Of a stretch of 64,000 nucleotides of DNA, positions 18,823 to 30,239 are shown one piece after another. The translations under genes were made by a program, and so were the position numbers. This DNA comes from Caballeronia megalochromosomata (GTDB lineage Bacteria; Pseudomonadota; Gammaproteobacteria; Burkholderiales; Burkholderiaceae): positions 1 to 64,000 of the forward strand of contig LRBF01000057.1 in the NCBI GenBank assembly GCA_001580565.1, read 5' to 3'. Each line of letters begins with the position of its first letter. The stretch's first letter is position 1. The notes under the pieces are model-generated. The model saw nothing but the letters and a program-made list of their open reading frames with translations. It had not been told where the DNA came from and made no database searches.

Positions 18823-19887
18823 TCAGCGTGTGGTGTCGATGTCGCGCGCGAGATCGATCAGCGCCCGAACGTGCGAGTCCACGCGCGCGTCATAGCGCAC
18901 CGCGCCGGCCGACACGCGCGCGGTGTCGCGCCGCGTTTCGATGGCGTCGAGCACCGTGCGGCGCAGATCGTCGGCGTCGCCCGCCCTGAAGATGTGCTTC
19001 GCGTGATCCGCAATGGCGTCGCAGCAGCCGATGCACGCCGGAAAGATCACTGGTGTGCCGCACATCACCGATTCGATGCCGACGAGCCCGAAGGGTTCGT
19101 AGCTCGACGCGAGGATCGTGAAATCCGCCGCGCGATACGCATCCTCGATATTCTTCGCATAGCCGACATAGCGCACGTTCGCCGCAGGCTTCTCAGGCGC
19201 ACGACCCGCGACCGCGATCACCACGTTCACGCCCGCGAGCGCTTTTTCGATGAGCGGCAAACCCTTGCGTTCGTGACTGCTCGACGGGAACAGCAGCACG
19301 GTTTCGTCGGGTTTGAAACCGAATCGTTCGCGCAGACTTGCACGCGCGGTGGCATCGACCGGTGAGAATCGCGCGTTGTCGACGGGCGGATAGAGCACGC
19401 GGATCTTCCGGACGTCGACGCCGTACAACGTGCGCAGTTCGTCGCTCATCATGTCCGAATGCGCGACGATCACCTTCGCCTGAGCGTACTGGCGGCGCTC
19501 CAGCGCGATCTGTCGCGTGTCCGAGCGCTTCTCGCGGCGTCCGGTCGCGCGCAGAAACCCGATATGCGTGCCGCCGCAAATGGCGATCTCGGAACCTTCC
19601 ACGCGATTGCAGCCGATGAGCACATCGACCTTCGCTTTCTTGCGCGCGCGCCTGAGCGCCCACGAAAAATACGCGTCGCGCAGCTTGCCCGGCAGAAACG
19701 AAACCTTGATGCGATGCGCCTCGATCAGTCGGCTTTCGGCCAGCGACGTATCGATCTTGCGCGCGAAGAACGCGGGCTTGCGCGCGCCGTCGAACCCCGC
19801 GGCAGCGAGCCCGCGCACGAGATCCATCGCGTAGCGTTCGAGGCCGCCGGAATGCTTCAGCGCATTCGCCGATATGCCGATACGCAT
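18823..19887 (-). CDS. Glycosyltransferase family 4
   Basis: A 354-residue GT-B enzyme. It shows SGGLERYAMDLVRGLA near the N-terminus and, in the C-terminal domain, FPSSSHERKGLP and the EX7E motif in EPFGLVGIE followed by MCGTPVIFPA. It probably acts in LPS core or O-antigen synthesis. Its ATG overlaps the dnaE stop codon by one base (TGATG), so it is co-translated with a replication gene. Confidence 0.9.
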   Translation of the reverse strand: MRIGISANALKHSGGLERYAMDLVRGLAAAGFDGARKPAFFARKIDTSLAESRLIEAHRIKVSFLPGKLRDAYFSWALRRARKKAKVDVLIGCNRVEGSEIAICGGTHIGFLRATGRREKRSDTRQIALERRQYAQAKVIVAHSDMMSDELRTLYGVDVRKIRVLYPPVDNARFSPVDATARASLRERFGFKPDETVLLFPSSSHERKGLPLIEKALAGVNVVIAVAGRAPEKPAANVRYVGYAKNIEDAYRAADFTILASSYEPFGLVGIESVMCGTPVIFPACIGCCDAIADHAKHIFRAGDADDLRRTVLDAIETRRDTARVSAGAVRYDARVDSHVRALIDLARDIDTTR

Positions 19888-22800
19888 CAGTAGACGATTT
19901 CGATCGCGCTGCCCGCGAATTCACCGCGCAGCGCCGTGATGAGTTCGTCGGTCGGCTTGACGCGCCACGCGTCGCCGAGGCGCACTTCGCCTTCGGCATG
20001 CTCGCTGCGGTAGACGATGCTCACATTCAGGCCGTTCGGAATGGGCGCGGCCTGGCGCGAACGGCCGTTATCGCGAGCGGGCGGAGCGGCGACAGGCGCC
20101 GGCGCTTCGGCGCCCGCCGCGTGCGCTTCGAGCACACGGCGCAGGCGCAGGGCATCGGCGTTGCCGTTCATCTCGACCTTCACCGACTGCGCGTAGCGGC
20201 TGCGCGCGCGCTCGAGGTCCATCGCCGTATCGACGGTGAAGCGAATGCCGCCGGTGAACGCGTCGTTGCGCGCCTGACCCTGCACGACGAGCAGTTCGTC
20301 TTCCTTGAAGAGCGCCTTGTTCGCTTCGAACTGCTCGTTGAAGACGGTGACTTCACACTGCCCGCTGCCGTCGTCGAGATTGACGATCAGCATCTTGCCG
20401 CGCTGGGTCATCTGCGTGCGCATCGCCGAAATGACGCCCGCGACCAGCTTGTCGCGCCCTTCCTTTAGCTCGCCGATCTTCTGGCGCACGAAGCGGCGCA
20501 CTTCGCCCTTGTACGCATCGAAGAGATGGCCCGACAGATAGAAGCCGAGCGCGGTCTTCTCTTCCTGCAGACGCTTCTTGTCCGACCACTCGGGTTCGTC
20601 GACGTATTCGTGTTTGGCGAGCGGTGCGTCGCCCACGTCGAAGAGACCGGCCTGCATCGCGTTGGCGGCGGCCTGATCGGCGGCTTCCATCGCGAGCGGC
20701 ACCGATGCCAGCAGTTGCGCGCGATTCGCGTGCAGCGTGTCGAACACGCCCGAACGGATCAGCGCTTCCACCGTGCGACGGTTCACGACACGACGGTCGA
20801 TGCGCTCGCAGAAATCGAACAGATCGACGAACGGACCGTCCTCGCGCGCGCGCAGGATTTCCTCGATCGCGTTCTGCCCGCTGCCCTTCACGGCGCCCAG
20901 ACCGTAGCGAATGGTTTTCGAGCGCTTGCCGTCGGATTCCGCGACCGGCTCGAAGCGATACGCCGAGTGGTTGATGTCCGGCGGCAGCACCGCCATGCCG
21001 TTCGTCGCGCAGTCCTCGAACAGGATCTTGACCTTGTCCGTGTCGTCCATGGCGAGCGACATGTTGGCCGCCATGAATTCCGCCGGATGATGCGCCTTCA
21101 GCCACGCCGTGTGATAGGCGAGCAATGCGTAGGCGGCCGCGTGCGACTTGTTGAAGCCGTAGCCGGCGAACTTCTCCATCAGGTCGAACGTCTCGTCCGC
21201 CTTCGCGCGCGTGAGGCCGTTCTTCGCCGCGCCCTCCGCGAAAATCTCGCGGTGCTTGGCCATTTCCTCGGGCTTCTTCTTGCCCATCGCGCGACGCAGC
21301 AAGTCCGCGCCGCCGAGCGAGTAGCCGCCGATGATCTGCGCCATCTGCATCACCTGCTCCTGATAGACCATGATGCCGTAGGTCTCTTTCAGGACGGGCT
21401 CGACGCGCGGATCCGGATATTCGACGATCTCGCGCCCGTGCTTGCGCGCGCAGAAGCTCGGGATCAGGTCCATCGGGCCCGGACGATACAACGCCACGAG
21501 CGCGATGATGTCTTCGAAGCGGTCCGGCTGCGCGTCTTTCAGCATGCCCTGCATGCCGCGGCTTTCGAGCTGGAACACGGCGACGGTGTTCGCTTTCTTG
21601 AGGATCGAGAACGACGCTGGATCGTCGAGCGGCACCTGCGAGAGATTCCAGTCCTTCTTCGACGGATCGAGCCGGCGGATATAGCGCTCGGCCCAGTCGA
21701 GAATGGTGAGCGTGGTCAGGCCCAGAAAGTCGAACTTCACGAGGCCGACGGCTTCCACGTCGTCCTTGTCGTACTGGCTGACGACGCCGCCGTCTTCACC
21801 TTGCGTATAGAGCGGACAGAAATCCGTGAGCTTGCCCGGCGCGATCAGCACGCCGCCCGCGTGCATGCCGACGTTGCGCGTCAATCCTTCCACGCGCTGC
21901 GCGAGTTCGAGCAGCTGATGCACTTCGTCTTCGCTGTCGAAGCGTTCCTGCAGCGTCGGCTCTTCCTTCATCGCATCCGCGATGGTCACGTGCTTGCCGG
22001 GCTTGAACGGAATCAGCTTCGCGATGCCGTCCGTGAACATGTAGCCGAGATCGAGCACGCGGCCGATGTCGCGCACCGCGGCCTTCGCGGCCATCGTGCC
22101 GAAGGTGGCGATCTGCGAGACCGCGTCCGCGCCGTACTTGCCCTTCACATACTGGATGACGCGGTCGCGCCCTTCCTGGCAGAAGTCGATATCGAAGTCG
22201 GGCATCGACACGCGTTCCGGGTTCAGGAAGCGCTCGAACAGCAGGTTGTAGCGCAGCGGATCGAGGTCCGTGATGCCGAGCGCATACGCGACGAGCGAGC
22301 CCGCGCCCGAACCGCGGCCCGGGCCGACCGGCACGCCGTTGTTCTTCGCCCACATGATGAAGTCGGCGACGATCAGGAAGTAGCCCGGAAAGCCCATCTT
22401 GATGATCGTGCCGCACTCGAAGTCGAGGCGCGCGTAATAGGTCTCGCGCTGCGCGTCGCGGTCGGCGTCATCGGGATAAAGCTGTTGCAGACGGACTTCG
22501 AGACCTTCCTTCGACAACTGCACGAGGTAGTCGTCGAGCGACATGCCATCGGGCGTCGGGAAAAGCGGCAGCTTGGGCTTGCCGAGTTCGAGCGTCAGAT
22601 TGCAGCGCTTCGCGATCTCGACCGTGTTCGCGAGCGCCGACGGAATGTCCGCGAAGAGCGCGCACATCTCGTCCTGCGTGCGGAAATACTGATCGTTGGT
22701 GAAGCGCTTCTGACGGCGCGGATTCGCGAGAATGTCGCCTTCGGAAATGCACACGCGCGCTTCGTGCGCGGTGTAGTCATCCGGCGTCATGAACTGCAGC

Positions 22801-23405
22801 GGATGTGTCGCGACGACGGGCAGCTTCAGCTTCGCGGCGAGCCTGACCGCTTCCTGAAGATAAGCCTGCTCGCCCGGCTGACCCGCGCGTTGCAATTCGA
22901 TGTAGAAGGCATTCGGAAAGAGCGTTGCCCAGCGCTCAGCGTGACGTTGCGCGCTGGCTGCATTGCCCGCCGCGAACGCCATGCCGATGTCGCCCGTCTG
23001 CGCGCCCGAGAGCGCGAGCAGCCCCTCGGCCAGACCTGCTTCGAGCCATTCGACCATCACCTCGGCGCGGCCGCGATACTGGTTCGTGAGCCAGGCGCGG
23101 CTCAACAGCTCGCACAGATTGAGATAGCCCTGCTTGTCGCGCACGAGCAGCAGCAGGCGCGAGGGCTTGTCGCGATCGGCGGGATTGGTGATCCAGACAT
23201 CGCAACCGGCGATGGGCTTGACGCCATTGCCACGCGCTTCCTTGTAGAAGCGCACGAGACCGAATGCGTTGCCGAGATCGGTCAGCGCAAGCGCGCCTTG
23301 CCCGTCTTGTGCGGCAGCCTTGACGACGTCGTCCAGTCGCACGATGCCGTCGGCGATCGAGAATTCGGAGTGGACGCGGAGATGAACGAAGCGGGGATCT
23401 GACAT
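19887..23405 (-). CDS. dnaE: DNA polymerase III subunit alpha
   Basis: A 1172-residue replicative polymerase. It begins with the PHP domain ([15 protein letters not shown]), followed by the polymerase core with the aspartates of PDFDIDF (in [15 protein letters not shown]), the HhH and OB-fold regions ([11 protein letters not shown]), and a short C-terminal tail. The start at 23405 gives the family N-terminus; longer upstream frames are not conserved in character. It converges on nothing and leads directly into a glycosyltransferase gene. Confidence 0.97.
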   Translation of the reverse strand: MSDPRFVHLRVHSEFSIADGIVRLDDVVKAAAQDGQGALALTDLGNAFGLVRFYKEARGNGVKPIAGCDVWITNPADRDKPSRLLLLVRDKQGYLNLCELLSRAWLTNQYRGRAEVMVEWLEAGLAEGLLALSGAQTGDIGMAFAAGNAASAQRHAERWATLFPNAFYIELQRAGQPGEQAYLQEAVRLAAKLKLPVVATHPLQFMTPDDYTAHEARVCISEGDILANPRRQKRFTNDQYFRTQDEMCALFADIPSALANTVEIAKRCNLTLELGKPKLPLFPTPDGMSLDDYLVQLSKEGLEVRLQQLYPDDADRDAQRETYYARLDFECGTIIKMGFPGYFLIVADFIMWAKNNGVPVGPGRGSGAGSLVAYALGITDLDPLRYNLLFERFLNPERVSMPDFDIDFCQEGRDRVIQYVKGKYGADAVSQIATFGTMAAKAAVRDIGRVLDLGYMFTDGIAKLIPFKPGKHVTIADAMKEEPTLQERFDSEDEVHQLLELAQRVEGLTRNVGMHAGGVLIAPGKLTDFCPLYTQGEDGGVVSQYDKDDVEAVGLVKFDFLGLTTLTILDWAERYIRRLDPSKKDWNLSQVPLDDPASFSILKKANTVAVFQLESRGMQGMLKDAQPDRFEDIIALVALYRPGPMDLIPSFCARKHGREIVEYPDPRVEPVLKETYGIMVYQEQVMQMAQIIGGYSLGGADLLRRAMGKKKPEEMAKHREIFAEGAAKNGLTRAKADETFDLMEKFAGYGFNKSHAAAYALLAYHTAWLKAHHPAEFMAANMSLAMDDTDKVKILFEDCATNGMAVLPPDINHSAYRFEPVAESDGKRSKTIRYGLGAVKGSGQNAIEEILRAREDGPFVDLFDFCERIDRRVVNRRTVEALIRSGVFDTLHANRAQLLASVPLAMEAADQAAANAMQAGLFDVGDAPLAKHEYVDEPEWSDKKRLQEEKTALGFYLSGHLFDAYKGEVRRFVRQKIGELKEGRDKLVAGVISAMRTQMTQRGKMLIVNLDDGSGQCEVTVFNEQFEANKALFKEDELLVVQGQARNDAFTGGIRFTVDTAMDLERARSRYAQSVKVEMNGNADALRLRRVLEAHAAGAEAPAPVAAPPARDNGRSRQAAPIPNGLNVSIVYRSEHAEGEVRLGDAWRVKPTDELITALRGEFAGSAIEIVY

Positions 23406-23631
23406 GGCGGTATTGTACATGTGGCACACACGCGAAATCGCGCGCCGCGATCGCGCTGGCCGAACGGACAAGGCCCGCGCTCACGCCCGAATTTGCGCGC
23501 GCGCAAGGCCCGGGCGACACGGCGGATCGAATCCGGGAAAGCCATGCGCGGTTTGCGGGATAATACGTGTTTTGTGCGCGGCTCTCATGCGCACTTTTTA
23601 CCCGTTACAGCCGTCTGCGCGTCATCCGATC

Positions 23632-24492
23632 ATGAGCATTCTGAACCTCTCCGCCTACAAATTCGTCACCATCGAGGACGGCCCCGCGTGGCGGCCGCTC
23701 GTCACCGAACGCTGCAATGCGCTCGGCCTGAAGGGCACGATTCTGCTGGCGCCTGAGGGCATCAACCTTTTCATCGCGGGGCCGATTGCCGAAGTCCGCG
23801 AATTCATCGACTACATTCGCACGGACGCGCTCTTCGGCGACCGCTTCGCCGATCTGCAGTTCAAGGAAAGCATTTCCGCGAAGCAGCCGTTTCGCCGCAT
23901 GCTGGTGAAGCTCAAGCGCGAAATCATCACGATGAAGAAACCCGCGATCAGGCCGGAACTCGGTCGCGCGCCGTCCGTCGACGCGCCCACGCTGAAAGGC
24001 TGGCTCGACCGCGGCCATGACGACGAAGGCCGTCCGGTCGTGATGCTCGACACGCGCAACGCGTTCGAAATCGACGTCGGCACGTTCGACGACGCGCTCG
24101 ATTACCGCATCACGAAATTCAGCGAGTTTCCGGCGGTGATCGAGCAGAATCGCGCGGATCTGGAGGGCAAGACCGTCGTGTCGTTCTGCACCGGCGGGAT
24201 TCGCTGTGAAAAGGCCGCGATTCACATGAAGGAAGTCGGCATCGAGCACGTTTATCAGCTCGAAGGCGGCATTCTGAAATACTTCGAGGAAGTGGGCGGC
24301 GCGCATTACACCGGCGAATGTTTCGTGTTCGATTACCGCACGGCGCTCGACCCGAACCTTCAGCCGACTTCGACCGCGCAATGCTTCGGCTGCCGCGCGG
24401 TGGTCAGCGTGGAAGACCAGCAGTCGCCGTTCTACAAGCCGGGCGAGACGTGCCCGGCGTGTCATCCCGACGCCATCGATCAGGCGGCGTAA
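23632..24492 (+). CDS. trhO: tRNA uridine(34) hydroxylase, rhodanese family
   Basis: A 286-residue TrhO/YceA protein, an oxygen-dependent enzyme that hydroxylates U34 in tRNAs. It has an N-terminal acylphosphatase-like half and a rhodanese half with catalytic Cys186 in [11 protein letters not shown]. The C-terminal tail carries two CxxC pairs (CFGC, CPAC) likely to bind zinc. The start at 23632 gives the usual [11 protein letters not shown] beginning; an in-frame ATG at 23587 is less likely. It is divergent from dnaE and nine bases before gluQRS. Confidence 0.92.
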   Translation: MSILNLSAYKFVTIEDGPAWRPLVTERCNALGLKGTILLAPEGINLFIAGPIAEVREFIDYIRTDALFGDRFADLQFKESISAKQPFRRMLVKLKREIITMKKPAIRPELGRAPSVDAPTLKGWLDRGHDDEGRPVVMLDTRNAFEIDVGTFDDALDYRITKFSEFPAVIEQNRADLEGKTVVSFCTGGIRCEKAAIHMKEVGIEHVYQLEGGILKYFEEVGGAHYTGECFVFDYRTALDPNLQPTSTAQCFGCRAVVSVEDQQSPFYKPGETCPACHPDAIDQAA

Positions 24493-24501
24493 CCGCACTC
24501 G

Positions 24502-25371
24502 ATGACCTATCGCGGCCGCTTCGCGCCCTCGCCCACCGGCCCGCTGCACGCGGGCTCGCTCGTCAGCGCGCTCGCGAGTTTTCTCGATGCGCGCGCGCAC
24601 GGCGGTAACTGGATCGTGCGCATCGAAGATGTCGATGCGCCGCGCAGCGTGCCCGGCGCCGCCGATGAAATCCTCGCGACGCTCGCGCATTTCGGCATGC
24701 ATTCGGACGAAGCTCCGGTGTGGCAAAGCGAGCGCGGCGATGCTTATCAGGCCGCGTTTCAGCGCCTTCAGGCGGCGGGCGTGATCTATCCGTGCGGCTG
24801 CACGCGTCGTGAAATCGCGGATTCGCTCGTGCACACGCACGCGCGCCACGCGACCCTCGCCTATCCGGGAACGTGCCGCAACGGCCTGCACGGCAAGCCC
24901 GCCCGCGCATGGCGGCTGCGCGTGCCGGATGGCGATGCGGCGGTCATCGCGTTCGTCGATCGCTGGCAGGGACCTCAGGCGCAGAATCTCGCGACCGAAG
25001 TCGGCGATTTCGCGCTGAAGCGCGCGGACGGCTTGTGGGCCTATCAGATCGCGGTCGTCGTCGATGACGCCGACGCAGGTATCACGCACATCGTGCGCGG
25101 CGCCGACCTGCTCGATTCGACCGCGCGGCAGATTTATCTGCAGCAGTGTCTCGGCGTGCCGACGCCGACCTATCTGCATGTGCCCGTCGTCAACAACGAA
25201 GCCGGCGAAAAACTGAGCAAGCAGACCGGCGCTGCGCCGCTCGATCGACACGCGCCGCTCGAAGCACTCGTGGAAGCGGCGCGGCATCTCGACATCGACG
25301 TTTCAGCCGATTCGCTCGACACGTTCTACAGCGCCGCCACGGCCCACTGGGCGACGCGCTTCGTGCGCTAG
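24502..25371 (+). CDS. gluQRS: Glutamyl-Q tRNA(Asp) synthetase
   Basis: A 289-residue truncated glutamyl-tRNA [19 protein letters not shown] that attaches glutamate to queuosine 34 of tRNA-Asp. The class I motifs are visible: [12 protein letters not shown] (HIGH-like) and EKLSKQTG (KMSKS-like). Zinc-binding cysteines lie in [10 protein letters not shown]. The anticodon-binding domain is absent, as expected. It follows trhO, so the two genes form a tRNA wobble-base modification pair, and ends at a strong bidirectional terminator. Confidence 0.94.
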   Translation: MTYRGRFAPSPTGPLHAGSLVSALASFLDARAHGGNWIVRIEDVDAPRSVPGAADEILATLAHFGMHSDEAPVWQSERGDAYQAAFQRLQAAGVIYPCGCTRREIADSLVHTHARHATLAYPGTCRNGLHGKPARAWRLRVPDGDAAVIAFVDRWQGPQAQNLATEVGDFALKRADGLWAYQIAVVVDDADAGITHIVRGADLLDSTARQIYLQQCLGVPTPTYLHVPVVNNEAGEKLSKQTGAAPLDRHAPLEALVEAARHLDIDVSADSLDTFYSAATAHWATRFVR

Positions 25372-25388
25372 ATTCGTCGGCATGAATA

Positions 25389-25421
25389 CAAAAAAGGCAG
25401 CCACGCGGGCTGCCTTTTTGC
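25389..25421 (+). terminator. Bidirectional terminator between gluQRS and rhlE
   Basis: AAAAAGGCAGCC (25391-25402) pairs with GGCTGCCTTTTT (25408-25419) around a five-base loop. The A-run and T-run make it work for both convergent genes. Confidence 0.9.
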
Positions 25422-25437
25422 ATTCAACTCAAGGAAA

Positions 25438-26925
25438 TCACGACGACTTGCGCGGCATTCCCAGACCGCCGAGCAACGCCGCGAGCGGCTGTTTCGGCGC
25501 GCTCTTGCGCTCGGGCTCGACCGTTTCCTCGTGACGCTTCATCGCCGCGGGCGACGGCTCGTACGGCTTCAGGAAGAATTCGTCGACGGGCTGCTGATGA
25601 CGGCCGCGCGGGCGATCGTGCGTGCCCGTGGGGCGGCGGCGCGAACCCGCCTCGTCGCGCGACGCATGCCGATGTTCGGTGCGCTCCGGGCGGCCGAAGC
25701 GCTCATCGCGACGCGGCGCCGATCCGTCGTGGCGCACGCGCGTCGTCACCTGCAGCGTCTCGACTTCGAGCGGACGCTTGATCAGCTTCTCGATGTCGGC
25801 GAGCTGTTTGCGCTCGTTCGCGCTGCACAGCGACAGCGCATCGCCGGATGCCCCCGCGCGCCCGGTCCGGCCGATACGGTGCACGTAATCTTCCGCGTTG
25901 AACGGCAGATCGAAGTTGATGACGGCCGGCAATTCGGCAATATCGAGACCGCGCGCGGCGACGTCGGTGGCGACGAGCGCCTCGATCTCGCCGCGCTTGA
26001 ACGCGTCGAGCGCCTGCATGCGCTCGCTCTGCGTGCGGTCGCCGTGAATCGCCGTCGCCACGATGCCGTCGCGCTCCAGCACGCGCGCGAGCCGGCTCGC
26101 GCCGATCTTGCTGTTGCAGAACACGATCACCTGCTTCAACTCACGCTCGCGAATGAGTTGCGCGACCGCGCCGGACTTGTCGCTCTCGTGCACCTCGAAA
26201 ACGATCTGGCGCACGTTGGTCGCGGTCGAATTGCTCCGCGCGACTTCGATCGTCTGCGGATCGCGCAGGTACGTGGCCGCGAGCTTCTTGATTTCAGGCG
26301 AAAACGTCGCCGAGAACAGCAGCGTCTGACGCTCTTTCGGCAGCAGATTCAGGATGCGCTGCAGGTCGGGCAGAAAGCCCATGTCCAGCATGCGGTCGGC
26401 TTCGTCGAGCACGAGCATCTGCACCTGACCGAGATTGACCGTCTTCTGCTGCACGTGATCGAGCAGGCGCCCGGGCGTCGCGATCAGAATTTCGACGCCG
26501 CGACGCAGCGCGTCGGACTGCGGGTTCATGTCGACGCCGCCGAACACGACCGTGCTGCGCAGCGGCGTGTGCTTCGAGTAGGTCTGCACGTTGGCGGCGA
26601 CCTGGTCGGCGAGTTCGCGCGTCGGCGTGAGCATCAGCGCGCGCACCGGATGGCGCGCGGGCGACGCGCTCGTATTCGCCGACGCAAGCAGGCGCTGGAT
26701 GATCGGCAGCGAGAAGCTCGCGGTCTTGCCGGTGCCGGTCTGCGCGGCGCCCATGACGTCGCGGCCGCCGAGGACGACCGGAATCGCCTGCGCCTGGATC
26801 GGCGTGGGCGTGGTGTAGCCGGATTCGCGCACCGCTTTCAGGATGTCGGCGGACAATCCGAACTGGTCGAACGTCGGCGCGTCGACCCCTGCGGTGGACG
26901 TGTTCGTGGCGGCGGAATCGGACAT
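25438..26925 (-). CDS. rhlE: DEAD-box RNA helicase, RhlE type
   Basis: A 495-residue ATP-dependent RNA helicase for ribosome assembly and RNA turnover. The motifs run in order: TPIQ (Q motif), AQTGTGKT, PTRELADQ, TPGRLLDH, VLDEADRMLD, LFSAT, and HRIGRTGRAG. The C-terminal 110 residues are basic and arginine-rich. The start at 26925 gives the expected short acidic N-terminus; the upstream frame is chance coding. Confidence 0.94.
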   Translation of the reverse strand: MSDSAATNTSTAGVDAPTFDQFGLSADILKAVRESGYTTPTPIQAQAIPVVLGGRDVMGAAQTGTGKTASFSLPIIQRLLASANTSASPARHPVRALMLTPTRELADQVAANVQTYSKHTPLRSTVVFGGVDMNPQSDALRRGVEILIATPGRLLDHVQQKTVNLGQVQMLVLDEADRMLDMGFLPDLQRILNLLPKERQTLLFSATFSPEIKKLAATYLRDPQTIEVARSNSTATNVRQIVFEVHESDKSGAVAQLIRERELKQVIVFCNSKIGASRLARVLERDGIVATAIHGDRTQSERMQALDAFKRGEIEALVATDVAARGLDIAELPAVINFDLPFNAEDYVHRIGRTGRAGASGDALSLCSANERKQLADIEKLIKRPLEVETLQVTTRVRHDGSAPRRDERFGRPERTEHRHASRDEAGSRRRPTGTHDRPRGRHQQPVDEFFLKPYEPSPAAMKRHEETVEPERKSAPKQPLAALLGGLGMPRKSS

Positions 26926-27374
26926 GGTGACTATATTGGCTTTCGCTAAAGGGCCGCTCGATGCGGCGCGCGTAAAAAATCGGTCGGGTCGTTCGGTCGA
27001 ACGTCGCGACCGGTTGCTACGCGGATGGGTTTCGTTGGCGCACGCGGCGCATCGGTCAGGCACATGGTGCGCGCCAGACGGGGCGGACGGCTCATCGAGC
27101 CTGGCTCGCCCGTTTTCGGTACGCGAGCCCGCGCTCAGTGGAACACGGCTTCGATGACGCCTTCAAGGCACGCGGCATCGCTCGATTTGCTGGAGCGGCG
27201 GCTCGCTCGAGGCCCGTGTACCGCTCAAGCCGGCATCGAACGGCGATGCCGGAAAATCCGAAGTTCGGTCCCGCTGCGATTTTCACAGCCGGAAAGCCGC
27301 ACATTGTAGCACCGCACGCCGCAGGGCTCCCGCGGCGCGAAAGCGCGGCCGGAAGGCATGGCCGCGCGCCGCGC
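26926..27374. other. Intergenic region upstream of rhlE
   Basis: About 450 bases with no gene I can support. The minus strand has a weak -10-like TATAGT close to the rhlE start. Overlapping open frames on both strands are arginine- and alanine-rich and look like chance GC-rich frames. Confidence 0.5.
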
Positions 27375-27734
27375 TCATTTCTTGCGCGCCTCGCAATCCG
27401 CGAGCAGCGGGGGCGAATCCTTCGCGGCCATCTCGTCGTACAGATTGGCCTGCGGACCCTTGGTCCACCACGTGTATCGATCGGCGACGTATCTCGCGCC
27501 GGATCCCGCGATCACATTGACGAACAGCAGCTTGCGCCCGTCGACGGTCAGCGCCGCGAAGCTCTGACGATTGCGCGTGTTCGTGTACTGGACCGACACG
27601 CTCTTGCCGTCCTTGCAGTCGTAGCGAGTCGTCTGCGTCGACGCGGTCTGGATCTGCGGCACGGTGAGCGGCATGGCGAGCGCCGCCTGTGCGACCAGCG
27701 ACGCGAGCATGACCGCGACTGTTTTCTTCATCAT
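27375..27734 (-). CDS. MliC-like lysozyme-inhibitor domain protein
   Basis: A 119-residue exported protein. A signal peptide (MMKKTVAVMLASLVAQAALA) is followed by a MliC/PliC-type domain with YDCKDGKSVSVQY, AGSGARYVADRYTWWTKGPQA and a C-terminal Cys in LADCEARK. The two cysteines probably form a disulfide. The family protects periplasmic peptidoglycan from C-type lysozymes. There is no lipobox, so it resembles the periplasmic form. Nearby in-frame ATGs (27752, 27746) are alternatives. It is the last gene of purT, small lipoprotein, mliC-like. Confidence 0.8.
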   Translation of the reverse strand: MMKKTVAVMLASLVAQAALAMPLTVPQIQTASTQTTRYDCKDGKSVSVQYTNTRNRQSFAALTVDGRKLLFVNVIAGSGARYVADRYTWWTKGPQANLYDEMAAKDSPPLLADCEARKK

Positions 27735-27781
27735 TCGATTCGCCATGTCCATGTATTCGAAGTCGATGCGAACGCCGGGAC

Positions 27782-27952
27782 TCACGGATCGATCACGTCG
27801 GCGCACGCGTCGGTCGGCGCGGCCGCGACATGTCCGACCACCGGCACGATCTTCAGCCCCGCCGACGCGATGCGGCACGGCGCCGCGGCAAGTCCGCAAC
27901 CCGAGAGCCCGAGGGACACCACGACGAGCGCGGCCACCACCTTCCATTTCAC
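27782..27952 (-). CDS. Small lipoprotein (DUF6726-like)
   Basis: A 56-residue protein starting at GTG 27952, with GGGAG seven bases upstream. It has an N-terminal signal with lipobox LSGC (lipidated Cys19), then the short sequence AAAPCRIASAGLKIVPVVGHVAAAP and two further cysteines. I recall near-identical small lipoproteins across Burkholderiaceae under DUF6726; the function is unknown. It lies between purT (31 bp away) and the mliC-like gene on the same strand, suggesting one transcript. Confidence 0.75.
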   Translation of the reverse strand: MKWKVVAALVVVSLGLSGCGLAAAPCRIASAGLKIVPVVGHVAAAPTDACADVIDP

Positions 27953-27983
27953 GTTCTCACTCCCGCCGGCACCCGCGCGCCGG

Positions 27984-29216
27984 TCACTTTGCCGAGACCG
28001 GCCGCACCTTCGACGCCGCGAGTTTCGCGCGCTCGCGCGCCTCGCCGGTGTCAGCGCCTGTCGCCACCGCGACACCCATGCGGCGCTTCACGAAGCTCTC
28101 CGGTTTGCCGAAAAGCCGCAAGTCCACGCCCGGCACGGCGAGCGCCTGCGCCACGCCCTCGAACGCGATGCCCTCTTCGTCCAGTCCGCCGTAGATCACG
28201 GCGGAGGCGCCGGGCGCGCGCAAGGCGGTATCGACCGGCAAGCCGAGAATCGCGCGCGCATGCAATTCGAACTCGGAGAAGCGCTGTGTCGCGAGCGTGA
28301 CGAGGCCGGTGTCGTGCGGACGCGGGCTCACCTCGGAGAACCAGACGTCGTCGCCGCGCACGAAAAGCTCGACGCCGAAGAGTCCGCGCCCGCCGAGCGC
28401 GGTCACGACCCTGGCGGCGACATCGCGCGCCTTGTCGAGCGCGGCCGGGCTCATCGCCTGAGGCTGCCACGATTCGACGTAATCGCCCGCGACCTGAAGA
28501 TGGCCGATCGGATCGCAGAAATAAGTCTGCGTTTCGCCGCTCGCCGGGTCCGCCGCGCGCACGGTGAGTTGCGTGATCTCGTATTCGAAGTCGATGAAGC
28601 CCTCGACGATCACGCGCCCGTGATTCACGCGGCCGCCCGCCATCGCGTAGTTCCACGCCGGCTCGACGTCGGCGTCGCTTTTGAGCACCGACTGCCCCTT
28701 GCCCGAGGACGACATCACCGGCTTCACGACGCACGGAAAGCCGATTCTTGCGATCGCCGCCTTCATCTCGTCGAGCGATTGCGCGAACGCATAGGGCGAA
28801 GTTGGCAGGCCGAGCTCCTCGGCGGCGAGACGCCGGATGCCCTCGCGATTCATCGTGAGCTGCGTGGCGCGCGCGGTCGGGATGACGGTGGCGAGGCCCG
28901 CCGCTTCGATATCGGCGAGTGCGGCGGTGGCGATCGCCTCGATCTCGGGCACGATCAGATGCGGCCTTTCCTTCTCGACGAGCGCGCGCAGCGCGGCGGC
29001 ATCCGTCATGTCGATGACGTGCGCGCGATGCGCGACCTGATGTCCCGGCGCGTTCGCATAGCGGTCGACCGCGATCACTTCGACGCCCAGCCGCTGCAAC
29101 GCGATGATCACTTCCTTGCCGAGTTCGCCCGCGCCGAGCAGCATCACGCGCGTGGCGTTGGCGGAAAGCGGCGTGCCGATGCGAATGGCGTCGGCTCGGA
29201 AAGGATCGGTCTGCAT
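27984..29216 (-). CDS. purT: Formate-dependent GAR transformylase
   Basis: A 410-residue ATP-grasp enzyme that formylates GAR from formate and ATP, an alternative to PurN. It has the N-terminal nucleotide fold ([13 protein letters not shown]) and the central [15 protein letters not shown] loop for ATP. Catalytic-region residues lie in [24 protein letters not shown]. The start at 29216 has AGGAG at ideal spacing. Together with purD it reflects a complete de novo purine pathway. Confidence 0.96.
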   Translation of the reverse strand: MQTDPFRADAIRIGTPLSANATRVMLLGAGELGKEVIIALQRLGVEVIAVDRYANAPGHQVAHRAHVIDMTDAAALRALVEKERPHLIVPEIEAIATAALADIEAAGLATVIPTARATQLTMNREGIRRLAAEELGLPTSPYAFAQSLDEMKAAIARIGFPCVVKPVMSSSGKGQSVLKSDADVEPAWNYAMAGGRVNHGRVIVEGFIDFEYEITQLTVRAADPASGETQTYFCDPIGHLQVAGDYVESWQPQAMSPAALDKARDVAARVVTALGGRGLFGVELFVRGDDVWFSEVSPRPHDTGLVTLATQRFSEFELHARAILGLPVDTALRAPGASAVIYGGLDEEGIAFEGVAQALAVPGVDLRLFGKPESFVKRRMGVAVATGADTGEARERAKLAASKVRPVSAK

Positions 29217-29491
29217 GTGTGCTCCTGGAATCAGTCGGGCGACGAGGCCGACAAAGCGGAAAGAGGCGGAATTGGGCGCGATGTTAACACGCAGCGCCAA
29301 CGGCAACACTTTGCCATCCGGTCTATTGACAGCGTCGTCGCAAACGGTATTGACACGCGAATGCGGCGCGGAATTCCCCGCGCATTGCCGGTCGATGACA
29401 GCCGTGGCAAACATTTTGTTGCGCGCGGGCGCTAGACAAATCGCAGGACGCGTGCGATACCCTTACGGTTTCGCCTGCTTCAGGATCATCG

Positions 29492-30082
29492 ATGCCCACG
29501 CATTTTCTTCGCGCGAGCGCGCTGCGTTCGCCGCGCTCATCGTCAAATCTCCTGTCGCGCCGTAAAGGTGCGCTTTCGCTGGCGTTGCGCGCGTGCGCGC
29601 TCGTCGTCGCGGCGAGCGTCGTCGCCGGCTGCGCGATGCCGAAACATACCGATGCTGGCGCGCCGCCCACCGATCCTTATAATCCCGCCGCCACGCAATT
29701 GCTCGACGACACGCAATGGGAACTCACCAGCTGGACCGACGCAAGCGGCCAGCCGCGCGCGGTGCCGCGCGCGGACGAGAACAACGCACGGCCGATCACG
29801 CTCGATTTCTCGACCGCGAACGGACATCGCCAGGCGAGCGGCTTTTCGGGCTGCAACCGCTTCGCCGGCACATACGATCTGAAGGACGGCAAGCTCACGT
29901 TCGGCCCGCTCGCCGGAACACGCATGGCGTGCGTATCGGGCACGGGCGCCGCGCTCGAACGGCCCTATCTCGACGCGCTCGCGCATATCGCGAAAAGCGG
30001 CGTGCAGATGAATCCGCCAAAAGCGCTGCAACTCACGCTCGACGACGGTCAGGTCCTTATCTTCGCAGCGCGCGCGAAGTGA
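29492..30082 (+). CDS. META-domain lipoprotein (HslJ-like)
   Basis: A 196-residue envelope protein. A long basic N-terminus and hydrophobic stretch end in lipobox VVAGC (lipidation at Cys47). A META domain follows: DTQWELTSWTD, FSGCNRFAGTYDLKDGKLTFGPLAGTRMAC and the C-terminal TLDDGQVLIF. META/HslJ proteins are outer-membrane lipoproteins linked to stress and novobiocin tolerance in E. coli; the precise role here is unknown. AGGA lies six bases before the ATG. It is divergent from purT. Confidence 0.88.
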   Translation: MPTHFLRASALRSPRSSSNLLSRRKGALSLALRACALVVAASVVAGCAMPKHTDAGAPPTDPYNPAATQLLDDTQWELTSWTDASGQPRAVPRADENNARPITLDFSTANGHRQASGFSGCNRFAGTYDLKDGKLTFGPLAGTRMACVSGTGAALERPYLDALAHIAKSGVQMNPPKALQLTLDDGQVLIFAARAK

Positions 30083-30239
30083 ACTGTTGCGTAGTTGCGG
30101 CAGGCGCGTCATGCCTGCGCGGCAGCCGTTAAACTGCTCGGTCGAACAGCGCTGCAAAGAGGCGAGCCCGGCGCGGCCGGGCGGCGTTCTCCGGGTCGCA
30201 ATCTGATTCGTTTCACCCAATATTGATTCAATCTCAAGC

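Noticed and set aside
20526-23402. 958-codon plus-strand frame opposite dnaE
   Set aside because: It lies wholly antisense to dnaE and has shadow-like composition.
23521-23560. A tRNA-like GGATCGAATCC segment upstream of trhO
   Set aside because: The flanking sequence does not form an acceptor stem or anticodon arm, so there is no tRNA.
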